Source: Boswellia sacra
Taxonomy: Eukaryota; Streptophyta; Magnoliopsida; Sapindales; Burseraceae
Direction of reading: 5' to 3'
DNA: 64,000 nucleotides
Assembly: GCA_013180625.2 (NCBI GenBank)
Contig: SNVD02001362.1
Location: 1,305,501-1,369,500, forward strand
Shown in pieces: positions 24,270 through 36,785 of this stretch (position 1 is the stretch's first letter; every line of letters begins with the position of its first letter). Under the pieces are notes generated by a model. That model saw only the letters and a list, made by a program, of their open reading frames with translations, was not told the DNA's origin and searched no databases. The position numbers and the translations under genes were made by a program.

Positions 24270-26227
24270 TGATTTCAGCACAAGTGCCAAAAGCACTAAC
24301 GAAGTCGTGGAGACTTCTGAACTGGTGGAGAAGAGGAACTGCCATGCTTTTTGGACCAGCCAGCCTTCATTTTGAATCGCTTCCTAGTGGTAGTAGGTGT
24401 TGGCTGCTCAGAAGCGGCAAGAGCAGGTTGCTCTTCAACTGTATCAGATGAGGTGGTAGTGACTTCAGCAACAATTCTGCTAATCTCCGTGTCATATTTT
24501 TCTGCATTGGTTCTATTGTGGTGAACTCAACAGCAGTTGGTGGAGTGGAAACCAGTGGAACTTTGGCTATTGTAACTGGTGGAGAGGTGACTGGTACATA
24601 TGGTGATGTCTCAAGAAGGAGTTTCTCTGTGTGTTTGGCCCCCTGATTGGGCTGCAGGAGATGAGGTTGGATCTTCATGAAGTGGGGACTGTGTGAATGG
24701 TAGAGAGGTAGTATGCTCTGCTCCAGGGAGTGAAGAGACAGTGGGGTTATGTTCAGCAATTGGTGAAGACTGTTTTGTTACGGTTTCAATTTTTGTTTAT
24801 TCATCTGACAGTGACTCATCCTGCAATGTGGAAGCTGTGGAGTCAATTTTCTTCTTCAGGTTGTTAGATGATTTCTTCACCTTGTCATCTTTCCTCTTTC
24901 TCTTCAAGTTTCTTCCCTGAGCGATTGACTTGAGTTTCTTTTATTTTGGCTATTATTCTGCTGTTACATCTTTCTCAATAGCAGTTTGTGGAGCTGGTTC
25001 TGCTGATGGCATTTGTTCAGTTTCAGCAGGCATAAAAGCATCAGGAACTGGCGTGGGATCATCTGTCTTCTCAAAAGCCTCATGTTCAGTCTCCATTGGT
25101 TGTGACTCCTCTGCTGGACCATAGTGCCTTGCAAATCTTACCTCCAAGACAAGCCGTCTTTCTTTGATAGCTTTTAAATCCTGCACAACTTTAGCCAAAG
25201 CAGAATTGATTAAAGTACTGTTTTGTAATATTGTTTATTTGATTTTTCCTGACTCTCTTAGGTTTCGGTTCAGGTGCAGGTAAGTCAGATTTGTTATGCA
25301 GTCTTTGAAGAAATCTCTTTGTAATGGGTTTAGACAGAATTTCAGTTTGTTCGTAAGAGCTCATTGGGATGTTGTTCTATGTAAGAATCCCTTGAATCAA
25401 ACAGGGAAACACAAGTAGATAATAATCAGAGTGATAAGATCCAATATGTACAATTGATCTATAGGCTAGCAAACCAAAGTTAATTGGTCGATTGGTGCCT
25501 AAACAAAATAGAAGTTTCACTCTGTCTTCTCGAATCTGATTTTGTGGGAAGAAGGAAGCCAATTAAATTGAACTACCTTATGCAACACTCGATATTTCTT
25601 CCTAAGATACTGTTGATCTATACCATCTCTTGGTTTCCATTCAATGTCTGTTCGACCAATCAGTTCCTTAACAACTTCAACCATGTCAAATTCTTCATCT
25701 AATGCATGTAAGCTGCCTATGGGAATGTCTAGGAAAGTGTTTATGATATTTAGAGAGAACTTAACAAACTTTCCTCGACAATAAACTTTGTGATACAGAA
25801 AGCTTTTAGGATCATCAATGACAGATGAGATGTTTGTATAAAATTCCTGAATTAAAACCTTTATAGGGGGTAGGAAGTTTGTTACCGTACGAGTCCAGTA
25901 AATAGACTCAATCATCTCACTCAGGCCATATGAGTTGAAATCTGACAGTTTCATCGGCCTTTCCATCTACAGTTTTTGCTGTGAAGTGAACTTCACAAAC
26001 TTCTGTTTGATAGCCGCTGTGAGAAATTTGTTGTACTTCAGCTTGATTTTATCCTTTATCTTCCTCACCGGCACTTGCTCATCCTCACTGATGGCTGGAT
26101 CGACAGCAATCTCGGCATGTGTGTGCTACGTCGGAGATGACTGAATGCTGTCACTCCTGTTGTAACTGGAGTCGCTCGGGGAAGATGAAGAACTAACTGT
26201 CTTTGTCGAGTTAGATGAGCTCGCCAT
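24270..26227 (-). pseudogene. Accessory ORF after pol of the Sirevirus
   Basis: Starts at 26227 with MASSSNSTKTVSSSSSPSD, a Ser-rich head, and continues in one frame to about 25520, broken only by TAG codons that replace Gln (near 26126 and 25966). A globular region follows (for example IKVLIQEFYTNISSVID, VYCRGKFVKFSLNIINTFL, QFNWLPSSHK), and after a frameshift near 25540 NRPINFGLLAYRSIVH and LVFPCLIQGIL. The pattern resembles the domain catalogued as putative plant transposon protein, common in retroelement accessory ORFs. The tail (about 24280-25198) is rich in Pro, Glu and Thr. It occupies the place of the env-like ORF of some Sireviruses, but I see no convincing signal peptide or transmembrane helix. 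Function unknown. Confidence 0.65.
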
Positions 26228-26723
26228 TGATAGGGTTTGTAGTCTGTAACAAATTCTCAAAAAATAGAGGAAGAGAGAAAGAAGATGAGGGACAGTGGAG
26301 AAGCTGTTGTTGAAGGATGACATGAATAGAAAAAGCCCTAAACCGATTTTGAAATATACTCGGCTTTTAAAAATAATTTTGTTTTTAAAAAAATTTAATG
26401 TAAAATCTATTTCCAAAACCGTTTCATAACTTCCATTAAAAGACAGCAATTCAAATTTGATTCCAATTTGAATAAAGAATTCTAATAGATTTAGGATTCC
26501 CGCCACTGAGACTTCTCCCCTTCAATTCAATAATGCTGACATGGCATTTTTGACACATGGACACACAAGTAACTTAAATTTCGGATAAGCACAAAGGACA
26601 TTATTATGAAAAATGTAACAGAACACAGTTAACAATAATATAACAGTAATATCTGAATTATCATATGAATCATTCTAAGAAAGCATATTTCAGAGCTGTG
26701 TAATTTTCACATGAAAGCTATTT

Positions 26724-26958
26724 TTCTTCTTGATTCAATTGAGTGATCAACTTGAGCATGCTTCTTACACACACAAAAATTGATTTCAATGTGAATTTTT
26801 CTAGATTAATACAGTAGCTTTCACACAATATAGAGGTAGCTCTTTTCATATGAGTGGGTGACCTCAACATATTTTCTAGATACCCTAAGGTTACTCTCAA
26901 TGATAGCTTTCACACATCATATATTGGTAGCCCTCTCTATATTTTTCATTTTAAATCA
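26724..26958 (-). other. Conserved non-coding block shared with another Sirevirus
   Basis: The complement carries the same ordered landmarks as 5328-5545 (GAGAGGGCTACC, TGTGTGAAAGC, TTGAGAGTAACC, GGTCACCCACTC, GCTACCTCTATA, GTAAGAAGCATGCTC). It lies between RNase H and the accessory ORF. Conservation outside coding sequence between two elements with dissimilar LTRs suggests an RNA or replication function. Confidence 0.7.
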
Positions 26959-27060
26959 CTATCTTATTATACACACAAATTTATATCACAGCTCACACAT
27001 GCTAATTTAGAAGAAAACTTATGATACTACATATATGAATAACATAACAACACACTGTGT

Positions 27061-28493
27061 TTATTCATATAACTGATAGATGCCTAAGGCTTTTCTTAGA
27101 TTTTCAAATCTTGTTGTATCCAATGCCTTAGTGAACAAGTCAGTCAATTGTCTATCAGGGGAGATGTGTTCAATGTGGATCACCTTAGACTCTACTAGTT
27201 CCCTTATGAAATGGTATCTTATGTCAATGTGTTTTGTCCTAGAATGCTGAACAGGATTTTTGAAAATATTTATAGCACTAGTATTATCACAAAACACAGT
27301 TATAGGCTTTTGTTTAATACCATAATCACTTAACATTTGCTTCATCCACAATAGTTGCATGCAACAACTCCCTGCTGCTATGTATTCGGCTTCAGCAGTA
27401 GACAAAGAAATAGAATTCTACTTTTTGCTATGCCATGAAACCAAGTTAGTACCAAGATAAAAACAACCTCCCGAAGCGCTTTTTCGGTCATCTGCATTTT
27501 CTGCCCAATCAGCATCACTGAACCCTGCAAGATAATCATTTGTATCTTTAGAGAACCATATTCCATAATCATATATTCCGTGAACATACCTGATGATTCT
27601 CTTAGTTGCTGCAAGATGTGATTTCTTTGGATTTGCTTGGAATCTTGCACAAAGTCCTACACTAAAGCACAAATCTGGTCTGCTTACTGTGAGGTATAGT
27701 AGGCTGCCAATAATACTTCTGTACAAACTTGCATCAGCATCTTTTCCTGCATTGTCTTTTGAAAGTTTAAGGTTAGTAGGAGTTTTCATTGGTTTTGTAT
27801 TCTCAAGTCCAAATTTTTTTATAAGATTTTTAGCATATTTTGATTGAGATATAAATATCCTATTATTCATTTGCTTAACCTGTAATCCAAGAAAGAAATT
27901 TAATTCTCCTACCATGCTCATCTCAAACTCTTTCTGCATCAACTTGACAAACTCATTAATTTTGCTTTTGTTAGTTGATCCAAAAACAATGTCATCAAAA
28001 TATATTTGAGCAACAATAAAATAGTTAGATGCATGTTTGATGAACAAAGTCTTATCATTGCTGCCTCTTTTATATCCTCTGTTGATTAAAAAATTTGTCA
28101 ACCTTTCATACCAAGCTCTAGGAGCTTGTTTCAGACCAATAAAGCTTTGTGCAATTTGTACACAAAATCAAGATGTTTAAGATCTTCAAATCCTTTTGGT
28201 TGTTCAACCAAAACTTCTTCATTGAGATAGCCATTTAAAAATGCTATTTTAACATCCATTTGGTACAATTTGAAATCAAGCAAACAAGCAATTGTAAGTA
28301 GTAATATGATTGACTCAAGTCTAGCTACTGGTGCAAAGGTCTCATCAAAGTCAATGCCTTCAACTTGTGTGTAACCTTGTGTAACTAGTCTAGCTTTATT
28401 TCTTACTAGTTGGCTATATTCATCAATTTTATTTTTGAATATCCACTTAGTTCCAATGACATTTGTATTTTCTGGCCTAGGAACTAATTCCAT
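27061..28493 (-). pseudogene. Sirevirus reverse transcriptase and RNase H
   Basis: Right to left: 28131-28493 encodes the start of the reverse transcriptase ([35 protein letters not shown]), then a frameshift. 27418-28101 carries the catalytic motif YFDDIVFGS (YVDDI type) and the rest of the polymerase (GSLLYLTVSRPDL). RNase H covers 27061-27510, with DADWAENADDRKS, STAEAEYIAAGS, CDNTSAI and HSRTKHIDIRYHFI. The RNase H frame is interrupted by one TAG near 27418 where the relatives have Gln. Catalytic Asp residues are readable in both domains. One frameshift and one stop are the main visible lesions, so this copy is far less decayed than the Tork-like one. Confidence 0.9.
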
Positions 28494-28693
28494 ACTTCAT
28501 TCCTTTTAAACTGATTAAGTTCATCTTGTATAGCTTGAATCCACACTTCTTCTTTTAAAGCTTCTTTTACATTTTTTGGGTAAACTAAAGAAACATAACA
28601 AGCAAACCTTACCTGATTTCTTACCTTGCTCCGGGTTTTCATCATGCCATCTGGTGTTCCAATGATAGAACTTGTCGGATGTGCCTTCTAAAT

Positions 28694-30271
28694 CTATGTG
28701 GGAGGATCTTTCTTTTCATCTTCATTCCTGATTGAATTTCTGTTCAAACCTAAGTTGTCAGATGTTGCTGTTACATCAGGTGTAACAACAGTTGTTTCCT
28801 CTTTCATAACAACATTTTCCTTTTTGTTGCTGTCTGAATCTGATTTTTCTGAATTTTCTATGAAGCTGGTTATTCTTTCCTCTTGTGAGTACTTTGCATA
28901 ATCATCAAGATCATCAAATACTACATTTGCAGATTCCATGACAGCCTCAGTTCTCAGATTGTAAACCAGAAATGCTTTGCTGTTTTGTGCATATCCCACA
29001 AAGACTCCTTCATCACTTCTCGAATCCAATTTTTCTAACATCTCTCTGTCATTTAAGATGTAACACCTGCATCCAAAAACATGAAAATATTTCAAATTAG
29101 GTTTCCTACCTTTTAAAATTTCATAAGGTGTCTGGCTAGTGCCAGGTCTAAGAAAAACTCTATTTGAAATATAATAAGCAGTGCTTATTGCTTCAGCCCA
29201 TAGCCTTTTTGTCAACTTCTTGCTATTTAGCATCACTTTTGCCATCTCTTGAAGAGTTCTATTCTTTTTTTCCACAATGCCATTCTGTTCAGGGGTTTTG
29301 GGAGCTAAAAATTCATGATTAATTCCATGGTATTTGTAAAAGTCAGCATAGCTAACGTTTTCAAACTCCTTTCCATGATCACTTCTTATTCTCACAATCC
29401 TGCCAATGTTCCTATTCTGCTCATTCTCAAGCTTAGCACAAAGATTCCTGAAAGCTTCAAAAGTGTCAGATTTTTCTTTAATGAAATCAGCCCAAGTATA
29501 TCTAGAAAAATCATCCACACAAACAAATATGTATCTTTTACCTGTAATGCTTTTAATTTGCATAGGACCCATAAGATCCATGTGAAGCAAATCAAGTATT
29601 TTGGATGTGCTAAGATGTGGATTTGACTTGTGTGAACTTCTAATTTGTTTTCCCATTTGACATGGTCTACAAATTCCATTAACTTTGTCATCAAGTTTAG
29701 GAACTCTTTTTACTGCACCTAACTTAGTTAATTTAACCGAGTCTTTGTAATTTAAGTGCCCTAATTTTTGATGCCACAATTCTAAATCCGAAGTCCTAGC
29801 ATGAAATACAATTTCTACCAAATAATAATTATCAGAAGATCTATTACCTTCTAGAATGCATTTACCAAAATTATCTAAGACCATACATTTGTTTTGTGTG
29901 AAATTAACAGTATACTTTTCATCATAAATTTGACTAATGCTAATAATATTAGTTTTCAAATCTTCAACTAGCAAGACTTTTTGAAAATTGGGTAGGCCTT
30001 TGACATTCAAAGTGCCTTTACTAATGATCTTACTTTTTGCTCCATCTCCAAAGGTGACATTACCATCCTTGCATGCTTTAAAGTCAGTTAGAAACTGTTT
30101 ATGTTCAGTCATGTGCTTGGAACAACTGTTGTCAAAATACCACAAATCATTAGATGCATGATTAAGTGCAGTAAATGCAACATGACATACTGTTTTGTCT
30201 TTCTTAACCCACTGCAATTGTGATTTTGGTAACAGTTTAAACTGTTTTGATCTCTTATGCAAAAGATTCAA
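28694..30271 (-). pseudogene. Sirevirus protease and integrase
   Basis: A single open frame of 525 codons. The protease motif reads WYFDNSCSKHMTEH: the active-site Asp is present but the usual Asp-Ser-Gly is Asp-Asn-Ser. The pre-integrase HHCC finger follows (LWHQKLGHLNYKD ... CRPCQMGKQ). The integrase core has all three acidic residues: Asp in HMDLMGPMQ, Asp in IRSDHGKEF and Glu in PEQNGIVEKKNRT. After it comes the conserved stretch WAEAISTAYYISNRV and FVGYAQNSKAF. Integrase inserts the element DNA into the chromosome; sequence alone suggests a fold that could be intact. The frame is closed downstream before the reverse transcriptase, so the polyprotein is broken. Confidence 0.9.
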
Positions 30272-30280
30272 CAGTTTAAA

Positions 30281-31930
30281 GCATCTAGGTCTAATGTGTC
30301 CTTTTTTACCACAAAAATAACAAGTAGGAATGGATTTATTTACCTTTTCAGGACTGAGCTTGAAAGAACTCAGAGGAGAGACAAATGTCTCACTACTTTT
30401 GGAAGAGTTAAGTTCTGAATTCTACCTGATGTTGAGGCTTTCACAAAAATTGTTTTTGATGAAGATGCCACATTACCTTCTGTATACTCCAAACCATGTT
30501 TGTTGGAGTTATCTCTTCCAAGACTTAAGACCTGATCAAGTTTGGCTGCTACAATTTTGAGTTGATCAATGCACCTCTTGCTTTCAACCAGCTCTGTTGT
30601 GATTTTCTCAATATGTGCTATTTTGTTTGTCACAACAGTCTCCAATTCAGTGATATGGTTTTCAGCAAGAGATTTTTCACATTCCAGCATCTCAATTTTC
30701 TTCTTCAAGGTTTTGATTTCTTCCTTCTGATTTAGCCATTCACCATAGAGTGTGTTGTATGTCTCTTGTAACTCTTCATAGTATTCTGGTCTTTTCTCTT
30801 TATCCGAATGATCAATACTGGTTCTGTAATTTTCTATTATGTCAGACGTAACAGCCTTTCCTTTGTCAGCTGCAGATGCAGTAAATGCAACAAAGTTGCT
30901 CATGTAGTCTTGATCTTTTGACTCAGATTCTGATTCATCACTCTAGGTTGCTGTCCGTCTTTTATTCTTTTTTCTTGAGATTAGCACATTCATATTGAAT
31001 ATGCCCATAACCAAAACATTCATAACATTGAATTTGCCATTTCTTTTTAGGTTGTTTTGGCTTCCTCTTGTCATTCTCCTTGCTGAACTTTCTGAAATTT
31101 TCTTCGCTTGAGTTTGATGGCTTTCCTTGATTCTTTTTTCTGAAATTTCTTTTCATGAACTTGACATAATTTCTTGTTAGAAAAGTAATCTGTTTAGAAT
31201 CAGTTTCATCAAGCTCATCATTACTTTCATCATCAGATTTTTAAGCTATCATGTTGAATGCAATGCTTTTTCCTTTTTGCTTCCTAGTATTCTGATTAAT
31301 TTCAAAGTTTTGGAGAATGCCTATCAGTTCATCAACCCTCATCTCATCAGTGTTTTTAACTTCCTCAATGGCTGAAATTTTAGGTTGAAATTTGTCTGGA
31401 ACAGACCTAATTATTTTGCTAACAATTTCTGCATCTGTGAAAGTTTTGCCAAGCATGTATGCCGAATTTGTAATATGACATATCTTATAGTAAAACTCAT
31501 AAATTGACTCATCCTTATGTATTATCAGATTTTTAAATTGAGAATTTAATCTCATCAATTTAGATCTTTTAACAGATATTGTACCTTCATGTTTTATCTC
31601 AAGTATGTTCCATGCTTCTTTGGCCACTTTACACCTTGAAATCTGTCCGAAGTTTTTTAAGTCCATTGTAACAAAGATTGTGTTAAGAGCCTTTGAATTC
31701 CAGCTGGAACGTCGGTATTCTTTATCAGTCCATTCATCCTCTGGTTTGGCTTCGGAATCACCAAAAGCATTCACCTTTATTGTCGGTGTCTATCCTTTAA
31801 GCACACTAGTCCATGCCCTGTCATCAAGAGATTTAACATACATCATCATTCTTACCTTCCAATATGAATAATTACTGTCATCAAGGATAGGTGGTTATGT
31901 TCCGGATCCTCCATTGCAAATAAACTCCAT
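30281..31930 (-). pseudogene. gag: Sirevirus gag with two zinc knuckles and a coiled coil
   Basis: Starts at 31930 with MEFICNGGSGT, then a TAA at codon 12 (31895-31897) where the relative at 3249 has Gln. The frame goes on through NYSYWKVRMM to a second stop (Trp to TAG) near 31800. The long open part 31241-31774 contains the gag core (WNSKALNTIFVTMDLKNFGQ, AKEAWNILEIKHEG, ELIGILQNFEI). A knuckle, CYECFGYGHIQYEC, lies in 30962-31156. 30370-30903 is a heptad-rich coiled coil (EIKTLKKKIEMLECEKSLAE). A second knuckle, CYFCGKKGHIRPRC, is at 30281-30322. The double knuckle and coiled coil are Sirevirus traits. The TAA is shared with the separate insertion at 62220. Confidence 0.85.
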
Positions 31931-31980
31931 TCTTCCAGATCAGCCTGATCGTTTTCTTCACTTGTCTATCAGTGAACCTG

Positions 31981-31992
31981 CTCTGATAACAA
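31981..31992 (-). other. Primer-binding site of the minus-strand Sirevirus
   Basis: The complement reads TTGTTATCAGAG next to the 5' LTR end, one base different from the standard Met-tRNA primer-binding sequence TTGGTATCAGAG. Confidence 0.8.
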
Positions 31993-31993
31993 T

Positions 31994-33221
31994 TGAGAGT
32001 TTTGGAAGTATACAGTTATATAAAACAAAACAGTAAAGTAAATTGGCACAGGAAGATTTTTACGTGGTTCGATTATAAAACCTACGTCCATGGACAGTTA
32101 TAGAGCTGTAATTCACTAAGTTCTTGTTTGTACAATCTTTAGGACCTTTTACAATGCTGACTAACTCTCACACATAGACCTAATCTTTGTAAAACAAAGT
32201 CTTCACAAAGATCTTAAACTCTAGTGACACTGTCCACTCTCTGTCACAGATAACTTAACAACACACTGTTAAGTTATACATAACACCCGATGTCTGATAC
32301 TGAATTACATAAATACTTAACCCGCAAGTTATCCCAAGTGTCTACTAACTCACACAAACTCAATCAACAACTCATGTACGATTTCTATCTCTCATACATG
32401 AATCAAAGACTCAAGAAATTAAATTAAAGAAGACATTCCAATTTGCGTTGAAGCTCTTCTCTCAAATCTTGGAATGCCAAACTCAAGACTCTCTCACAAC
32501 TAAATCAGCTAACCAGTTTAATCTCTCTTCAACGTCTGTTTTTCGCCTGGTTATCACATGAAATATACATAGTGAGGCCTGGACGAAATCTCCCAGAAAT
32601 CTTGTAAAAGATCTAATCAAAATCACATTAAGATGAGGAGAAATAAAATAGGAAATGATATAATAAAGTTTCTAAAGAGATTAGGATAAATAAATATTCT
32701 TCTATTAGGATACAAGGTATTATATCCTAATCTTAGAAGATATTTATTATAAATCAAATACTTCCAGAAATATAATTCTAGAAACAGTAGAATAATCAAA
32801 ATAATATTCTTGCTTCATCACAAGTTGAACAAAATATAACACATGCATGACGCATGCATGTTGTAACCAAAAATCTCGTTGTCAACGCTCTTGGCATAAG
32901 TGCTCGACAAACATGCTCGACACTCGACACTTCTAACACAATAGTCGTATCTCAAATCTTCTCTGCACATCTGTGTGACACTTCGACTGTCAACACTCGA
33001 CACGCGATGCATACAAGCTCGACATGTAGATAAACTCGACATGCATATAATCTCGACAACTCGACATTAACTCGTTACTCGACAATCTCGACAATAACTC
33101 GTTACTCGACAATCTCGACAATATGCTTGATGCTTGACAAAACAATAACGCTACACTGGAAATAAGCTCGACAACAACACTAGACGAATCTCGACACCAG
33201 CTCGACACGCTAACACTAACA
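31994..33221 (-). repeat. 5' LTR of the minus-strand Sirevirus
   Basis: Pairs with 22701-23911. Compared with that copy it carries an extra tandem unit in the TCGAC-rich U3 (about 33069-33122, repeating ACTCGTTACTCGACAATCTC), which accounts for much of the length difference. It ends 500 bp upstream of the GST start codon. Confidence 0.92.
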
Positions 33222-33226
33222 GAAAA

Positions 33227-33721
33227 TTTTAGAAGTAAAATTAGATATTAACTCTCTCGATCAGCACTATATATCTTATATCCATGAATTAAGAATTTGC
33301 AAGTTTATTTGAAAATAAAATAATATAAAATTTGATTTTTAAAAATTTCTAATTATTAGTAATCATCGATTTAAATTGAAATACGTGGCATAAATTAAAT
33401 TAGCACATTCAGTTTCTGAGCCAAAATTTTTAATATCAAGATCAAGGATTTAACCCACCTCGACTTTTCATCAAATATAAGACAATTATGTAACTGTGAA
33501 AGTCAACACATCTAATTAATATAAAACAAATTAATCTAGATATGAAGCAAATGCATAAAGGAAAGAGCCACTTCTCTGAATTCAACTTTTTTATACTTAT
33601 ATTTGTTAGATTAATTAAATCCTTAAGCTTATTTCCCAAGATAGGGCAACCCATCAATCATCTTAAATTGACATTTTAGTTTAGCCATGTTATCACATAA
33701 ATAGTGTTCAATCTCACAGAA
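33227..33721. other. Upstream region of the broken GST gene
   Basis: About 500 bp between the Sirevirus and the GST ATG. AT-rich, no clear TATA box close to the start (CACATAAATAG near 33696 is the best candidate). The retrotransposon insertion probably removed or displaced distal promoter sequence. Confidence 0.4.
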
Positions 33722-34093
33722 ATGGCTGAAGTGAAGCTTCATGGATCATGGCCAAGTCCATATAGTTACAGAGTGTTGTGGGCTTTAGAGTAGGCTTGGC
33801 AATTTGCCCCACCGGTCCAGGGCCCCGGCTGGGGCGGGTCTGGGTCCGGGTCCGGGTCCGGGCTCTTGGACCTGTTGACCCGCCCCACCTCGCAAGATAT
33901 AGGGGTGTTTTTACAAACTTTTAAACTGTTGGGACTGTCAAGTAATTTTTTAGGTTATTTTGTCAAATTTTTCATATATATTAATTCTTAATAATTTTAA
34001 AAACAATGCAAATACTTTAATAAAAGTTACATTTTAATTAATAATTAACATCTTTTAGTATATTAACATCAATTTAGTTATGTTATAATGACC

Positions 34094-35450
34094 AAATAAA
34101 ATATTTGTATTTTATAGTAATTAAATTTGTATAATATATACAATCTTGATATAGATTATTAAGTACTAATTAAATTATTACAATATTAACAATATTATTT
34201 TCAAAATGTATACCTTTAATATAATCAATATATTATTTTCTAAATATGTAACTAGAAATAAGATAAAAATAATCTTATAACATTAAATATATGATTTATC
34301 ATAATTTCAATTAATTAATTAATTAATGTTTTATAAATATATATAATGTTAATTAATTGGTATATGTCAATCATATTATTACTATTATTAGATTGAAATT
34401 AAATCAACATGCTATTGAAAAATTATTTAATTGTATTATCAACTATTTGAAAAATTGTCAGTTAACTAATTTACAAGCAATAATACATTTTTAACATTAT
34501 TTCTAATAGAGTATGTAACATAATTACTAATAAAATCAAATGGTAATTAATGGTAATTAAATATTTGTATTTTATAGTAACTAAATTTGTATAATATATA
34601 TAATCTTGATATAGATTAATAAGTAATAATTAAATTATTATAATATTAACAATATTATTTTTAAAATGTATACCTTTAATATAATCAATATATTATTTTC
34701 AAAATATACACTCGACGTGTCGGATGAAAGAGAAAACAATTTTGTCGAGTGTCGGATGAAGAATCCGACACTGTAAACTCTTCGTCTTTGGATGATATCT
34801 GAAACTCGAATCCGACACTCGACAAATTGTTTTCACTTTCAGCCGACATGTCGAGTGTATATTATCCGACACATCTCGGTAACGTCAATTAACTAGTTTA
34901 CAATCAATAATACGCTTTTAACATTATTTCTAATAGAGTATGTGACATTATTATTAATAAAATCAAATGGTAATCAATGGTAATTAAATATTTATATTTT
35001 ATAGTAATTAAATTTGTATAATATATACAATATTACAATCTTGATATAGATTACTAAATACTAATTAAATTATTGCAATATTAACAAGATTATTTTCAAA
35101 AAGTATACCTTTAATATAATCAATATATTATTTTCTAAATGTGTAAATAGAAAAATGATAAAAATAATCTTATAACCTTAAATATATGATTTATTGTAAT
35201 TTGAATTAATTAATTAAATTATTAATGTTTAATAAATATTTATAATGTTAACTAATTGGTACATGAATATGCCAATCATATTATTACTATTATTATATTG
35301 AAATTAAATCAACGTGCTATTGAAAAATTATTTAATTGTATTATCAACTATTTGAAAATTTGTCAATTAATTAGTTTACAAGCAATAATACACTTTTAAC
35401 ATTATTTCTAATAGAGTATGTAAAATTATTACTAATAAAATCAAATGATA
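34094..35450. repeat. Internal direct repeats of the hAT-like element
   Basis: A unit beginning about AATATTTGTATTTTATAGTA recurs near 34100, 34558 and 34986. The first and third copies are long (through TTTAACATTATTTCTAATAG). The middle copy is cut short and contains the fold-back insert. Confidence 0.8.
34706..34862. repeat. Fold-back insert with ~53-bp inverted arms
   Basis: The left arm begins TATACACTCGACGTGTCGG and the right arm ends CCGACATGTCGAGTGTATA. Arms of about 53 bp match with few differences around a ~50-bp centre. Arm words such as TCGAGTGTCGGATG and CCGACATGTCGAGTGT also occur near the right end of the Mutator element (about 50255-50320). Confidence 0.85.
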
Positions 35451-35750
35451 ATACACAACCATTTTGATTTTAGTTTGAAGATATATTATTTTTATTATTG
35501 TTAAAAAATGATCATAATTATAAATAATATGATGAAAAATTGAGAATGGAGTTATTTGCAAATATGTAAATATTATAGGGGGACGAGATTGTAAAATACG
35601 TAAATATTATAGGGGTGTAATTATAAAAATGTAAATGTTTAGGGGCGGGGCGGGGCGGGATGGGTCTGGATCCGCTCAAATGTTTTTTGCCCCGCCCCGC
35701 CCCGCCCCGCCCCGCATAGGGGCAATGGGGCGGGGTAGGGCAAAAAATAG

Positions 35751-36134
<384 letters not shown>

Positions 36135-36785
36135 TAAATATAGTGATCATATATCAAATGATGATTTTAAATATTCTGGCAGGGTCTTGCAATATGGAAA
36201 ATGTTCTATAATAATGGGGAAGAGAAAGAGAAAGGAAGGAAGGAGAGTTTGGAGATGTTGGAAGTAGTTGAACAGGGGATAGGAGAGAAGAAATGTTTTC
36301 ATGGAGACAAAATTGGCATAGTGGACATAGCCTTTGCTTCGGTTGTTTATTGATTGGATGGAATTGAAGAAGTGATAGGGGTGAAAGTATTTGAATCCAA
36401 GAAATTCCCTCGCATGCATTCATGGATTGAAAATTTCAAGCAAGTGCCCATAATTAAAGAAAACCTTCCCATTCGTGACGATATGGTGGTTTGTATGAAG
36501 GATTACAGGGCAAAAGTTGTGCAGCCATCTATCTGAATTGAAGTGACTGCATGCAGTTGCTTTCTTTTGATTCTCATCTCTTTGTGCTTGTTCTCATTTG
36601 CATGGTGTGTAATGGGCCCTCTGTACTTTATTATCCATGTTGTCTCGTGTGCTTAGGAGGCTACACTGACTACTGGCTTTCACTGTCTGCTACAGTATGA
36701 ATAATAAGGGGACTCAACTTTCGCTTTATATCTTTATTAAGTTATTATTAGAAGGGATTATTTACAATTTTCAAACTGTCGTAAA

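Larger units (their letters stand above)
22701..33221 (-). mobile_element. Near full-length Sirevirus (Copia), minus strand
   Basis: A 10.5-kb element with a 1228-bp 5' LTR (31994-33221) and 1211-bp 3' LTR (22701-23911). The host bases GAAAA are duplicated at 22696-22700 and 33222-33226. Reading right to left: primer-binding site, gag with two zinc knuckles and a coiled coil, protease, integrase, reverse transcriptase, RNase H, a conserved non-coding block, an extra ORF region, polypurine tract, 3' LTR. The layout and long interior fit Sireviruses with an additional ORF after pol. Frameshifts and nonsense codons have disabled it, though long frames survive. Confidence 0.92.
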
